A program made the translations under genes and the position numbers. Below, piece by piece: positions 24,208 to 33,114 of a stretch of 61,973 nt of DNA. The notes beneath the pieces are model-generated. The model saw only the letters and a list, made by a program, of their open reading frames with translations, did not search any database and was not told the origin of the DNA. Source of the DNA: an uncultured Lachnospiraceae bacterium (GTDB lineage: Bacteria > Bacillota > Clostridia > Lachnospirales > Lachnospiraceae). The stretch lies in assembly GCA_910577735.1 (NCBI GenBank), contig CAJTOO010000020.1, forward strand, positions 1 to 61,973, in the 5' to 3' direction. Within the stretch, counting starts at the first letter, position 1, and every line of letters begins with the position of its first letter.

Positions 24208-25905
24208 TCACAAATCCTTTTTGCATACCTCTTGTAAGCGAATAAACCTGGGTCTGCAGATATCCCCATGAGCCATATGCATCTGCCAGGAAATGGTATT
24301 CACATTGTAACTTACCAGATATTCCCCTGCCGGTGAAAGGTGGGGATGCGCCTTGGCATTATAGGTATAAATACCGCACCCTTTACAGACATCTTCTGTA
24401 AAATAAACTTCATGCGCCTCTGAGAAAGGGCCCCAGGGCGCAGGCGCCGTGCGGTATGCAATGATGGGGGAATTTACTTCCTGCTGATAGACCAGCAGAT
24501 ATTCTCCTGCATGCAGTTTCCCGGTAATCTTAGAAAGGCTCAGTTCACAGGAGACGTCCTTTGCAAGGGGTGCAGAACGCGCAATATCATCTGTCCATCC
24601 CTCTCCGTCATAGAATCTCCATGCAAAACCATCCTCAATCTGCGGCTCCAAAGTACGGGCAATACACAACTGGGCAGCGAGTCCCTCATGAATGGTTCCC
24701 AGCAGATAGATATAACCGTCCGGGTTTTCCATCCCGGCTGCTTTCGTATTGGGGAACACACAGCCTCCATAGTAGATACTTTTGCCTGTCGTCTCATAAT
24801 ACAGGTTCGTCTTATGATGCACCGCCTTTTCCCACCGGATGCGGCCATCCTCAACGGGTGATATGACCATGGCAACGCCGTCAACGGTAAACTGAAATCC
24901 CTCTGGTCCCTCCGGCCAGTCATGAATGGTCAGCGGATACGTGTAGCATTTGCCTTCCACGAGCACACTGTCCTGAGGCCAGTAATAACCAGGCGAAGAA
25001 GCATCATTGAAAACACTTGTGGGCGGATTTAACAGACTGGTATCCGATCCGTCCTCCTGTCTGCCCCAGCAAAAATCCATCCGGGACAGATCAGGCATCG
25101 ACCCCGGCACAAAGGCACAGGAATTGTGCAGCATATGCATCTTATCACTGCGATGGAAATCCACCGGATCCACATGATCAATCAGGGTGTCTCCAAAGGT
25201 GATGGCGGTATCACATCCGCTTCCATATACCTCTCTGCCATCCATGGGAATGGTGAAAACACCATCGCTTCCCGTCCAGCCGTCATTGTTCTGCATGATG
25301 GCAGACCAGTTCTCATCCCTGACTACGGCAAAGCCTTCTCCCATGGTAAAACGCACCTTGGAAAGCCCGTAAGAATCCCCCAGAACATTTTCTTCATCGT
25401 AATTGCCCACTCCCGGCCTGGCAGGAACCGTCAGCTTTACATAGCGGGCAGTCTGTCCCGCAAAGCAAAAGGGCTTTCCATCTGCCATATTGGTCGCCGG
25501 CATATGATCCTTTCCCCCGGCCTTTTGCAGTGTCACATATCCCTCATGGGCTTTATGCCAGTCTGCCCCGTTTAAGGAATAGGTTATTTTCACGTTCCGG
25601 ATACCGGCAAGGGTATAATCCTTCTCTGCCGGCTTGCGGTTATAATTCCATATATAAAGATTCCCCAGAGGATAAAATCCCTGGAAATCAAATATGATTT
25701 CAAAATCTTCCGTTCGCCCGGACAACATCCACATGTCACTTCCCTGCGGATGGTTATCGTGTGTTGCATCCCCTGTTTCTCCCTGTTCTTTCATGCCGTA
25801 ATCATTCACAAGATTCGCTGCCCGGTAAGGCGCTGCCGCAAGAAGCGGCGCTGTAACATGTGCCTGTAATTCGTCGCCATATTGAAATCCCATCTCTCTC
25901 TCCAT
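24208..25905 (-). CDS. discoidin-like plus beta-propeller protein, no signal peptide (paralog 2)
   Basis: 565 residues, the same two-part architecture as its neighbour and roughly one third identical by eye: LGNLYIWNYNRKPAEKDYTL, ARYVKLTVPARPGVGNYDEEN, then propeller blades with AITFGDTLIDHV, YWPQDSVLVEGKCYTYPL, DGYIYLLG, YTYNAKAHPHLSPAG, YLVSYNVN. FGDT, QDS and NAKAHPHLS are invariant between the two, pointing to shared active-site or structural residues. No signal peptide. The start is ambiguous (25905 or 25893). A 9-bp hairpin with a GGTGGAGG sequence in its loop lies directly upstream. Two divergent copies in one operon suggest two linkages of the same glycan or a heteromer (inference). 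Confidence 0.6.
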   Translation of the reverse strand: MEREMGFQYGDELQAHVTAPLLAAAPYRAANLVNDYGMKEQGETGDATHDNHPQGSDMWMLSGRTEDFEIIFDFQGFYPLGNLYIWNYNRKPAEKDYTLAGIRNVKITYSLNGADWHKAHEGYVTLQKAGGKDHMPATNMADGKPFCFAGQTARYVKLTVPARPGVGNYDEENVLGDSYGLSKVRFTMGEGFAVVRDENWSAIMQNNDGWTGSDGVFTIPMDGREVYGSGCDTAITFGDTLIDHVDPVDFHRSDKMHMLHNSCAFVPGSMPDLSRMDFCWGRQEDGSDTSLLNPPTSVFNDASSPGYYWPQDSVLVEGKCYTYPLTIHDWPEGPEGFQFTVDGVAMVISPVEDGRIRWEKAVHHKTNLYYETTGKSIYYGGCVFPNTKAAGMENPDGYIYLLGTIHEGLAAQLCIARTLEPQIEDGFAWRFYDGEGWTDDIARSAPLAKDVSCELSLSKITGKLHAGEYLLVYQQEVNSPIIAYRTAPAPWGPFSEAHEVYFTEDVCKGCGIYTYNAKAHPHLSPAGEYLVSYNVNTISWQMHMAHGDICRPRFIRLQEVCKKDL

Positions 25906-25908
25906 TCC

Positions 25909-25937
25909 GGAGCGGTTCCTCCACCAGAAACCGCTCC
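25909..25937 (-). promoter_or_regulatory. hairpin carrying a Shine-Dalgarno-like sequence in its loop
   Basis: GGAGCGGTT (25909-25917) pairs perfectly with AACCGCTCC (25929-25937) over an 11-base loop, which on the minus strand contains GGTGGAGG. The structure ends four bases before the propeller start codon at 25905. Confidence 0.55.
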
Positions 25938-25955
25938 CTTATAAAAGTAAACCTC

Positions 25956-26900
25956 TCACTGATATGCCCCCAAAGCCGCCGCTCCCACAATGCCGGCATC
26001 GTTCTTAAGCATTGCCGCACGGATTTCAGGCATGGCCAGGTGTCCGCAGTAAATCTGTGCTTCCACCTTTTTACGTATCGGTGCCAAAAGGCGTTCTCCC
26101 TCACCGCTTAATCCCCCGCCGATCACAAATATCTGCGGATTGAAAATATTGATCAGGCTCCCGATCCCGCTGGCAAGATCACTCGTATATGTGTCAAACA
26201 CTTGCAGGGCACAGGCATCCTCCTGGTTGATTGCCTGGAAAATCTTCACACCGTCAAGCCTGCCGTTTCCTTCTTTCAGACGGGCCAGTACAGAATCCGG
26301 ACATCGGCCTGCCGCTTCCTCTGCCTCTCTGATAAGGGCGGTTGTGGAAGCATACACCTCGAAACATCCCTTTCTTCCGCAATTACATGGTATGCCATCC
26401 TTCTTGATGACCATGTGCCCCAGGATGCCTGCCGCACCATTGGTACCGTGATAGAGTCTGTTATGCAGTATCAGCCCGCCGCCTATGCCGGTGCCGATAG
26501 TTATCATCACCATGGAATCAGCTTCTCTCCCGGCGCCTGCAACGAACTCTCCCAGAGTTGCACATATGGCATCATTATCCACATATACCCTGCACGCAAA
26601 GCGCCTGCCTAGCAGCTCCCCTAACCGGACATGGTGCCAGTCTATATTGTTGGAATATACCACCTCTCCGTTTGTCCGGTCTATCAGGCCCGCACATCCC
26701 ACCCCGATATGTGTCAGATCCCCTGTCTCTATCCTGGCTTCTTCCAACAGGGACTGCACCGCATCACCGATGCGGCCGATCACTGTCTCAGGCGCCTGAT
26801 AGGATCTGGTCTCTATTTTGTTTTTTAATATAATCCGGTCCTGTTCATCCACCAGACCCGCCGCCACATTAGTACCTCCGATATCAATTCCAATCTTCAT
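25956..26900 (-). CDS. ROK-family sugar kinase (glucokinase-like)
   Basis: 314 residues, no DNA-binding domain. Phosphate-binding DIGGTNVAAGL (6-16), catalytic Asp in VDNDAICATLGE, GTGIGGGLI, the zinc motif CNCGRKGCFEVYAS and the final GGGLSGEGE. This full set is typical of active ROK hexokinases (glucose, mannose, fructose, N-acetylmannosamine). In an operon with a CUT1 importer, two propeller proteins and a phosphomannose isomerase-like protein, it most likely phosphorylates the hexose released inside the cell. Confidence 0.9.
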   Translation of the reverse strand: MKIGIDIGGTNVAAGLVDEQDRIILKNKIETRSYQAPETVIGRIGDAVQSLLEEARIETGDLTHIGVGCAGLIDRTNGEVVYSNNIDWHHVRLGELLGRRFACRVYVDNDAICATLGEFVAGAGREADSMVMITIGTGIGGGLILHNRLYHGTNGAAGILGHMVIKKDGIPCNCGRKGCFEVYASTTALIREAEEAAGRCPDSVLARLKEGNGRLDGVKIFQAINQEDACALQVFDTYTSDLASGIGSLINIFNPQIFVIGGGLSGEGERLLAPIRKKVEAQIYCGHLAMPEIRAAMLKNDAGIVGAAALGAYQ

Positions 26901-26913
26901 CTCATCATACCCC

Positions 26914-27741
26914 TCAGCCCTTGACCGCTCCTTCTGTGACGCCTTCTATGATCCGATTTGAGAAAATAATAAACAATATCAGAATCGGGATTGTTGACAG
27001 GACGGACACCGCCATGGACATGTCAACATTGCGCAGCAGATTGTTGGTATACTTAGTCACTAAAAGCGGCACTGTTTTATTGTTATCGCTCTTTAAGAAA
27101 ATAAGCGGCAGGAAGAACTGGTTCCAGATGCCAACCGATGTGGTGATGCACACCGACATGACCACCGGCGATGCAATGGGAAACATGATACGGAAAAAGG
27201 TCGTCCATTGTCCGGCACCATCCATAATCGCCGACTCGTATATCTCCTTTGGCAGTTTTTCAAAGAAATTGGTTAACATAAATACCGGCAGCGAAATGCC
27301 CGCAGAAGAAATCAATATCACCGAGAGCGGATTGTCCACAAGCTTGATATTGTTCATCACAAGAAACAGCGGCACCACACTAAGCTGTACGGGAAACATC
27401 ATACCGATCAGGAAAAACACCCTTACCAGTCTTTTCAGAGGAAACTGGAAACGCGCTATCCCATAGGCTGTGATGGATGATATCAGAATTAGAAGCACAA
27501 GGCTTGCCGCCAGGATTATCACACTGTTACAAAAGTATCTGAAAAAATGGTCCTGTGTGATAAGCCTGCCATAGCTTTGTAATCCCAGTGACGCAGGCTT
27601 GCCAAAGGTATTGCTCAAAAAATCTGTCCGCGGGCGGAGCGAATTATAGACAAGATACAGCAGCATGGCAAACGTGGCTATGGAATAAACCCACATAAAA
27701 AGCTTCACAACACCTGCCGTAATTCCCTGTTTTTTGCGCAT
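26914..27741 (-). CDS. CUT1-type sugar ABC transporter permease (MalG-like)
   Basis: About 275 residues from the ATG at 27741 (a GTG one codon earlier at 27744 is also possible; AAGGAGG is just upstream). Six helices and the permease EAA loop FEKLPKEIYESAIMDGAGQW (about 165-184) that docks on an MsmK-type ATPase. The C-terminus IIEGVTEGAVKG is the classic MalG ending. No ATPase gene is present in the operon, as usual for clostridial CUT1 systems, which share a genome-encoded ATPase. Confidence 0.92.
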   Translation of the reverse strand: MRKKQGITAGVVKLFMWVYSIATFAMLLYLVYNSLRPRTDFLSNTFGKPASLGLQSYGRLITQDHFFRYFCNSVIILAASLVLLILISSITAYGIARFQFPLKRLVRVFFLIGMMFPVQLSVVPLFLVMNNIKLVDNPLSVILISSAGISLPVFMLTNFFEKLPKEIYESAIMDGAGQWTTFFRIMFPIASPVVMSVCITTSVGIWNQFFLPLIFLKSDNNKTVPLLVTKYTNNLLRNVDMSMAVSVLSTIPILILFIIFSNRIIEGVTEGAVKG

Positions 27742-27744
27742 CAC

Positions 27745-28671
27745 TCAGTCCTCCTTTTTCGTTCGGAACATTAAAATAATCTGGATAATCGCCACCACAA
27801 AGACCATCAGGAAAAGCACACATGCAATGGTGGTCCCCATGCCCATGGCATTCACACTCACCTTGCCTCCAAGGGGACTGTTCTCTCCAAAGGCGGTCCG
27901 GTAGAACATAAGCGCAAGGGTATCCACACTGCCGGAAATCCCGCCGCCGGAACCGCCAAGTATATAATTGAAATCAAAGACTGTCATGGAAATGATATAA
28001 GAGGTCAGCACAATGTTAAAAATCGTCCCCTTAATCTGCGGAAGCACAATATACCACAACCGTTTCCAAAATCCTGCACCGTCAACATAGGCGCTCTCCA
28101 GAATCTCATGAGAAATCATCTTCATGGCACCGATGAAATACACCATGCCGACCCCCATGCCGGCCCACGTCATCATGAACCAGACCACATAAATCCCGTA
28201 TTCGGGGATCCCCATCCAGGGCCTTGCCAGATTCCCCAGCCCCGTCTCCCTGAGAATCTTATTGACAATACCAAAGGAACCGTCAAACAAAAGCGTAAAG
28301 ATGAATACGATGACGGGTGTGGATATGAACTGCGGCGAAAACACCGCCACCTGAAAGAACCCGCTCCCCCTTGATTTGGCATGAATAATATAGGCCATGA
28401 TGATCTGTATGGGCATCATAATAATGACCGACAATAAAAATATGGTCAGGCAGTTTTTCAGGGCGTTGCCAAGCTGACTCATCATGTTCACATTGGTAAA
28501 CAGTTCCCTGTAATTTTGCAGGCCCACAAATTCCTTGGGCCCGTAACCATTCCACCTGAAAAAGCTGATATATCCTGCCGAGAGAATCGGATATACTACG
28601 AAAACAGAATACACGATGATACCCGGCAGCAAAAACATCAGATATGGTCTTTTCGCTAAAAATTTTTTCAT
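27745..28671 (-). CDS. CUT1-type sugar ABC transporter permease (MalF-like)
   Basis: About 308 residues. N-terminal RPYLMFLLPGIIVYSVFVVY helix, six helices in total and the EAA loop ISHEILESAYVDGAGFWKRL (about 195-214). ATG at 28671 with AGGAGG ten bases upstream; a TTG one codon earlier is possible. It pairs with the MalG-like permease to import an oligosaccharide delivered by the lipoprotein at 28711. Confidence 0.92.
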   Translation of the reverse strand: MKKFLAKRPYLMFLLPGIIVYSVFVVYPILSAGYISFFRWNGYGPKEFVGLQNYRELFTNVNMMSQLGNALKNCLTIFLLSVIIMMPIQIIMAYIIHAKSRGSGFFQVAVFSPQFISTPVIVFIFTLLFDGSFGIVNKILRETGLGNLARPWMGIPEYGIYVVWFMMTWAGMGVGMVYFIGAMKMISHEILESAYVDGAGFWKRLWYIVLPQIKGTIFNIVLTSYIISMTVFDFNYILGGSGGGISGSVDTLALMFYRTAFGENSPLGGKVSVNAMGMGTTIACVLFLMVFVVAIIQIILMFRTKKED

Positions 28672-28710
28672 CAATGAACAGCCTCCTGAACGTGTCGGGG
28701 CAAAGTATGC

Positions 28711-30042
28711 CTATTTCTCAAGTTCTTTCTGAAACAGTTCCAGCGCCTGATCCACGGTATATTCTCCCGTCATCAGCTTAGGAAGAACATCATTGGTAAA
28801 CAGATCCGCCGGCTGGCTGTTTTCATTGCCTGCAAAGGAGAGCACACCAAACAGATTCTGGCCTATCACATCATATTCAGCAGCTGCTGCAATCACCGGA
28901 TCCGTTATTGCAATTCCATCCACAATCGGAATGCTGGGCACATGGTCAAACATGATCTGTTCCGCTTCCTCACTGCTTAAGAAAGCAAGATATTTGCCAA
29001 CTGCTTCCGGATGCGCGGTCTTAGCAGATGCAGAGTAAGTAAGACTCTGGCTGGGACCTGACTGGGAATAACCTTTGCCATCCTTGCCAGGAATCGGGAA
29101 GCATCCAATATTCATCGATTCATACAGCCCCTTATTCCATGTTCCATCTACAATCATAGCGCCCTGACCATTAGTAAAAGAAAGCTGTGCACTTGCCATA
29201 TCCGTAGCCGCATAATCTGTTCCTGCGTATCCTGCATCCAAAAAGGCACGATAATCTGCAAAGCATTCTTTCACCTTCGCATAATCACTGATCTCGCCGC
29301 CTTCGTTCCAGGTAACCATCTCACTTTCCATGTACGCAGGCGCCATGGCACCGAACAGCCAGTAACGATCCAGCCAGCCATTGCCGCCGTATGCCATGGG
29401 CAGTTCCCCGTTATCCTGTAATGTCTTACATACAGCAAGGAATTCATCCCATGTTTTGGGCGCTTCCAGTTCATATTTTGCAAAGATGTCAGCATTATAA
29501 AATACAACGGCATAATCAAAGAATGCCGGCAAAGAGCTGTACAGTACATCATCTACCGTTGCATAAGCCAAGGCATCTTCCGGGAACCGTGAAGTGTCGG
29601 TAATATATTCATCCAACGGAAGCAGATAACCATTGGCAGCCATCTCCGACAAGGATGTGTTCTTATTTCCTTGTGTGTAAAATACATCCGGCAGTGAGTC
29701 TGTCTGAACTGCCACAGTCAATGAATCGAAACTGCCTGACCATTGATAATCAATCTTGATGTCCGGATTCGCTTTCTCAAAGGCAGCATTGATTTCTGCA
29801 AAAGCATCTCCATACAAGGCCTGCTGTTCTCCCTCTCCCCAGACTGTAATCGTTACCTCTTTTCCATCTGTATTGCTATCCTGACTATCCTTCTGGTTAC
29901 TGTCCTGGCTGCTCTCCTGTGCGGAAGAATCTGTATCTGTACCAGAGGCAGCCCCATGGTTTCCGGATTTAGAACCACAGGCTGTCAGAACTACTGCCAT
30001 CGTCATTGTCAGTGCCATCATCTTCAAATTTTTCATTTTCAT
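28711..30042 (-). CDS. extracellular solute-binding lipoprotein, family 1 (CUT1)
   Basis: 443 residues. Lipobox LTAC (Cys22), a Ser/Asp/Gln-rich linker (24-60), then a type 1 solute-binding fold: VTITVWGEGEQQALYGDAFA, IKIDYQWSGSFDSL, LPDVFYTQGNKN, and Trp/Tyr residues of an oligosaccharide site (GGNGWLDRYWLFG). Anchored outside the cell, it captures a sugar for the MalF/MalG-like permeases. First gene of the operon, with about 200 bases of leader and a near-consensus promoter at 30256-30285. Confidence 0.92.
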   Translation of the reverse strand: MKMKNLKMMALTMTMAVVLTACGSKSGNHGAASGTDTDSSAQESSQDSNQKDSQDSNTDGKEVTITVWGEGEQQALYGDAFAEINAAFEKANPDIKIDYQWSGSFDSLTVAVQTDSLPDVFYTQGNKNTSLSEMAANGYLLPLDEYITDTSRFPEDALAYATVDDVLYSSLPAFFDYAVVFYNADIFAKYELEAPKTWDEFLAVCKTLQDNGELPMAYGGNGWLDRYWLFGAMAPAYMESEMVTWNEGGEISDYAKVKECFADYRAFLDAGYAGTDYAATDMASAQLSFTNGQGAMIVDGTWNKGLYESMNIGCFPIPGKDGKGYSQSGPSQSLTYSASAKTAHPEAVGKYLAFLSSEEAEQIMFDHVPSIPIVDGIAITDPVIAAAAEYDVIGQNLFGVLSFAGNENSQPADLFTNDVLPKLMTGEYTVDQALELFQKELEK

Positions 30043-30193
30043 TTAAGATTCTCCTTTCAAAATGAAATTTCTTTACATTTCTACTATTTAATACGAAATC
30101 ATTAAAAAGAGTTTCAGAAACCTGTGCTATCCTCCTTTCTTATCATTTCCAATCCTCCAAAATTTATCATATCACTTATGTAATTAGGCATAT

Positions 30194-30285
30194 TTGTTAT
30201 ATTTAATTGATTTATAACAATCTGTTTATGCAATATTACATATGTTGATGTAGCCAGTATACTATAGCATTATATAGAAAGTCAA
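30194..30285 (-). promoter_or_regulatory. promoter and putative ROK operator of the CUT1 operon
   Basis: Minus-strand TTGACT (30280-30285), 18-base spacer and TATACT (30256-30261). Downstream, TTGTTATA (30194-30201) and TATAACAA (30213-30220) form perfect 8-bp inverted arms 11 bases apart, a plausible site for the ROK protein encoded at 30412. The rest of this gap (30043-30411) is AT-rich leader without a gene. Confidence 0.65.
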
Positions 30286-30343
30286 TATCTTTTTAAATAT
30301 TTCTTACAAAGTGGTGTAAACTTCCAGAAGCAAACATCAAAAA

Positions 30344-30380
30344 AAGAATCCGGCGCCGTTTCTTGCTGCACCAGATTCTT
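30344..30380 (-). terminator. rho-independent terminator of the ROK gene
   Basis: A 13-bp stem with two G-U pairs (AAGAATCCGGCGC and GCACCAGATTCTT on the plus strand) is followed on the minus strand by seven Ts, 32 bases past the ROK stop. Confidence 0.85.
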
Positions 30381-30411
30381 TGCTTTTTATAAAATATTTA
30401 AGTTATGTCAA

Positions 30412-31569
30412 CTATTTTCCCAATCGATTTTCCATAATCAGAGCAGATGTGCCGATAAAAGAGGCATCGCTCATGAACGAAGATCCCTCCACCTCAATCC
30501 GGCGCCGATAGCTCCACTTTAAGTTCTCACTCTGCAGGTTTTCCCGCACCCTGGATACGATATAGTCCTTCGCACCATACAATTCTCCGCCGATAATAAC
30601 CCCCTGCATATCAAAGGCTGCCTGAAAATTGGAAATCGCCACATAGAGGTATTCTGCCATCCTGTTTATCACATTTTGCGATAAGGGATTGCCCTCCAAA
30701 ATGCCGCCCGCCAGTTTCATCCATGTTATGGTGTCATCCCCGCTCTGTTCTCTGGCCCATTTCACAATCGCCGTAAGACTGCTGTATTGCTCCAGGCAGC
30801 CGCGCTGGCCGCACGTACAGGGCAATCCATCCATCTGTACAATAGAGTGACCGATAATACCCGCCAGGCCGGATGTGCCTGTAAAGAGCTTTCGATCCAG
30901 TATAATACCGCCGCCAATACCTGCAGATATTCCAATATACAGAAAGTTCTTCATGGAACTGTGTTTTCCATAATAGGCCTCTGCCAGAGCTGCCAGACAC
31001 ATGTCGTTTTGCAGGTAACACGGAAGATCATATCTCTCCTTTAACAGCCTGACAATGGGCAGATTATGAATGCTGCCAAAGTCAGGGGGATTGAGGATTT
31101 CCCCTTCCTCAATGGAAAGCGGTCCCACACAGGAAACGCCGATTCCCCAGAAATTCCTGCTCAGGGGATCTCGCATCATCATATCGCATAAATAAAACAG
31201 ATTGTCCGTCAGGATCTGATTGCTGTCTACCTGCCTGAAGGGAATATGTTCGGAACGTAAAATCGTCCCTCTTGCATTCACGATGCCCACCAGAAGCATT
31301 TCCCGGTCAATCGATACCGACAGTGTAAGGAGCCCATTCGGATCCAGTTCCAGAAGCTTTGGTTTACGTCCGCCGCTGGAACTAAGTTCCCCGCATTCCC
31401 GCAACACACCCTGTTCCATATACTCATTCGCAATGGCCGTAACAGCCATTTTACTCAAGCCCGACAGCATGCTCAGTTCGTTGCGCGGCATGGCGCCCTG
31501 TGTGGCAAGAGCCTTTAAAATGACATATTTATTTTTGGTATTCATGTCACGGTGGTTTACACCTGTCAT
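30412..31569 (-). CDS. ROK-family transcriptional repressor of the CUT1 operon
   Basis: 385 residues. Winged helix (MPRNELSMLSGLSKMAVTAI, about 27-46), then the ROK fold with LSVSIDREMLLVGIV, FLYIGISAGIGGGIIL, the zinc motif CTCGQRGCLEQYS and VIIGGELYG. AGGAGG lies 11 bases before the ATG. It sits directly upstream of, and in the same direction as, the importer operon but is closed off by its own terminator. By position and family it should repress the importer operon until the sugar is present (inference). Confidence 0.87.
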   Translation of the reverse strand: MTGVNHRDMNTKNKYVILKALATQGAMPRNELSMLSGLSKMAVTAIANEYMEQGVLRECGELSSSGGRKPKLLELDPNGLLTLSVSIDREMLLVGIVNARGTILRSEHIPFRQVDSNQILTDNLFYLCDMMMRDPLSRNFWGIGVSCVGPLSIEEGEILNPPDFGSIHNLPIVRLLKERYDLPCYLQNDMCLAALAEAYYGKHSSMKNFLYIGISAGIGGGIILDRKLFTGTSGLAGIIGHSIVQMDGLPCTCGQRGCLEQYSSLTAIVKWAREQSGDDTITWMKLAGGILEGNPLSQNVINRMAEYLYVAISNFQAAFDMQGVIIGGELYGAKDYIVSRVRENLQSENLKWSYRRRIEVEGSSFMSDASFIGTSALIMENRLGK

Positions 31570-31640
31570 TAATCGAATTCCTCCTGTACCTTTTTAGGCA
31601 TCTCTTACATGTTTCATTATAGATACATTCCCTTCATGCG

Positions 31641-33113
31641 TCAATTAGCATTCCCTTCCTTTTCCAGGGCCTCATCCAGCCATTCCACCAGTCTTAAATC
31701 CACTTTCCCCTTCTTTGCCATATCCTTTAGTATCTCAATGGCCTTCTGTCTTGCAATCGGTTTCTTATAAGGCCGGTCTGTTGCCACCAGCGCATCATAT
31801 ATATCTACCACCGTGAGAAGTCTTGTTTCCAGGTCAAGTTCCTCCCCTTTCAGACTGTTGGGATAACCGCTGCCGTCCAGATATTCATGATGGGCGCCCA
31901 CCCACTTTGGCACCCTGGAAAAGCCTTTATAAAACTGCACTTTTTCCAGAATCTTAGAGGTCATGACCACATGATTCTCCATCTCCTTACGTTCCTGTAC
32001 CGTCAGAGTCCCGCTGCGGATGCTCAGACATTCTTCTTCTCTCTTTGTCAGATAGGAAATGGCAGACCCCTCTTCGCTGACATGCTGTTTCTCTGACAGC
32101 TTTTTGATATGTTCACAAGCCTCATCACTTACGTAACTGACCACATCCATCTCATGGATAAAAGCAAGTTCCGACTCTAAATCCGCAATGGCTGCCTCAT
32201 ATTCCTCCTGCGTAATCCTTCCCCGCAGCATATCCACCTCATACAGTGCCTTCAGCAGGGCAAACCGGTCATCTACCTTCTCAATCTCCCGATCCAGCCT
32301 GGTGGCCTTATTCATAATGCTTAAAGGCACCACCATCTTTCCGATATCATGAATGAGTGCAGCCAGCATCAGCTGTTCTTTCCCTGCAGGATCAAATATC
32401 TTCTCACATCTGCCTTCCTTTTGCATTTCCACAATATAATCAGCCAGAAGGCTGGCGTAATTTTGTACATTTCTTGTATGCAGCGCATTGTATGGCGTTC
32501 TCTCCTCCAAGGCTGTTGTGAGGGCCTCCACAAAGGAATAAATCTGTGTCTTAAGGGCCTCCACATAGGAAAGGTTCGTCAGTTCAATGGCCGCTATGGA
32601 TCCCAAGGCCCGGATGATAATCTCATACTCCTCATTAAAAGCAATGACATTGCCTTCTTCATCCATGGCATTGATCAGCTGCAATACCCCGAGCAGTTCG
32701 TTTTCATTATTTGCCAGAGGCACCACCAGCTGAGACTGGGTGCGGTATCCGGTCAGACTATCGTACTGTCTTGGGCCTGAGAAGTCAAACCGGCTGCTGG
32801 CGTACACATCCGGTATATTCACGATTTCACAGTGAATCGCCGCATAGGAGCACACATTCTCCTCCTTCATGGGCACAGGCGGCAGATCTATATCCTCCCC
32901 ATCCAGTCCCCTGCTTATACCTTTGGAAACCGTCTTCATAAATTTAAACCGCAGTCCGTCATTCTCATACAGATACAGCGTACTTGCATCACAGTTGGTA
33001 ATCTCCATCCCTTTCTCTAAAATGGTCATAAGCAGACGATTCCGGTCCCTTTCCGTGGAAAGGCGGATTCCAATATCCATTATCTTTTCAAAATCTTCGT
33101 ACTGTAACTGCAT
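31641..33113 (-). CDS. GAF and HD-GYP domain protein (putative cyclic-di-nucleotide phosphodiesterase)
   Basis: 490 residues from the ATG at 33113 (GGAG six bases upstream, one base after the stop of the preceding gene). GAF domain about 15-180, then HD-GYP: HTRNVQNY (His212), LIHDIGKM with H255 and D256, HHEYLDGSGYP (408-418) and VVDIYDALVATDRPY. All main metal ligands are present, so c-di-GMP or another cyclic nucleotide could be hydrolysed. About 95 extra, mostly helical residues (about 275-370) interrupt the domain between the HD motif and the following helix. Last gene of a five-gene operon with an adenylate cyclase. Cytosolic. Confidence 0.87.
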   Translation of the reverse strand: MQLQYEDFEKIMDIGIRLSTERDRNRLLMTILEKGMEITNCDASTLYLYENDGLRFKFMKTVSKGISRGLDGEDIDLPPVPMKEENVCSYAAIHCEIVNIPDVYASSRFDFSGPRQYDSLTGYRTQSQLVVPLANNENELLGVLQLINAMDEEGNVIAFNEEYEIIIRALGSIAAIELTNLSYVEALKTQIYSFVEALTTALEERTPYNALHTRNVQNYASLLADYIVEMQKEGRCEKIFDPAGKEQLMLAALIHDIGKMVVPLSIMNKATRLDREIEKVDDRFALLKALYEVDMLRGRITQEEYEAAIADLESELAFIHEMDVVSYVSDEACEHIKKLSEKQHVSEEGSAISYLTKREEECLSIRSGTLTVQERKEMENHVVMTSKILEKVQFYKGFSRVPKWVGAHHEYLDGSGYPNSLKGEELDLETRLLTVVDIYDALVATDRPYKKPIARQKAIEILKDMAKKGKVDLRLVEWLDEALEKEGNAN

Positions 33114-33114
33114 C

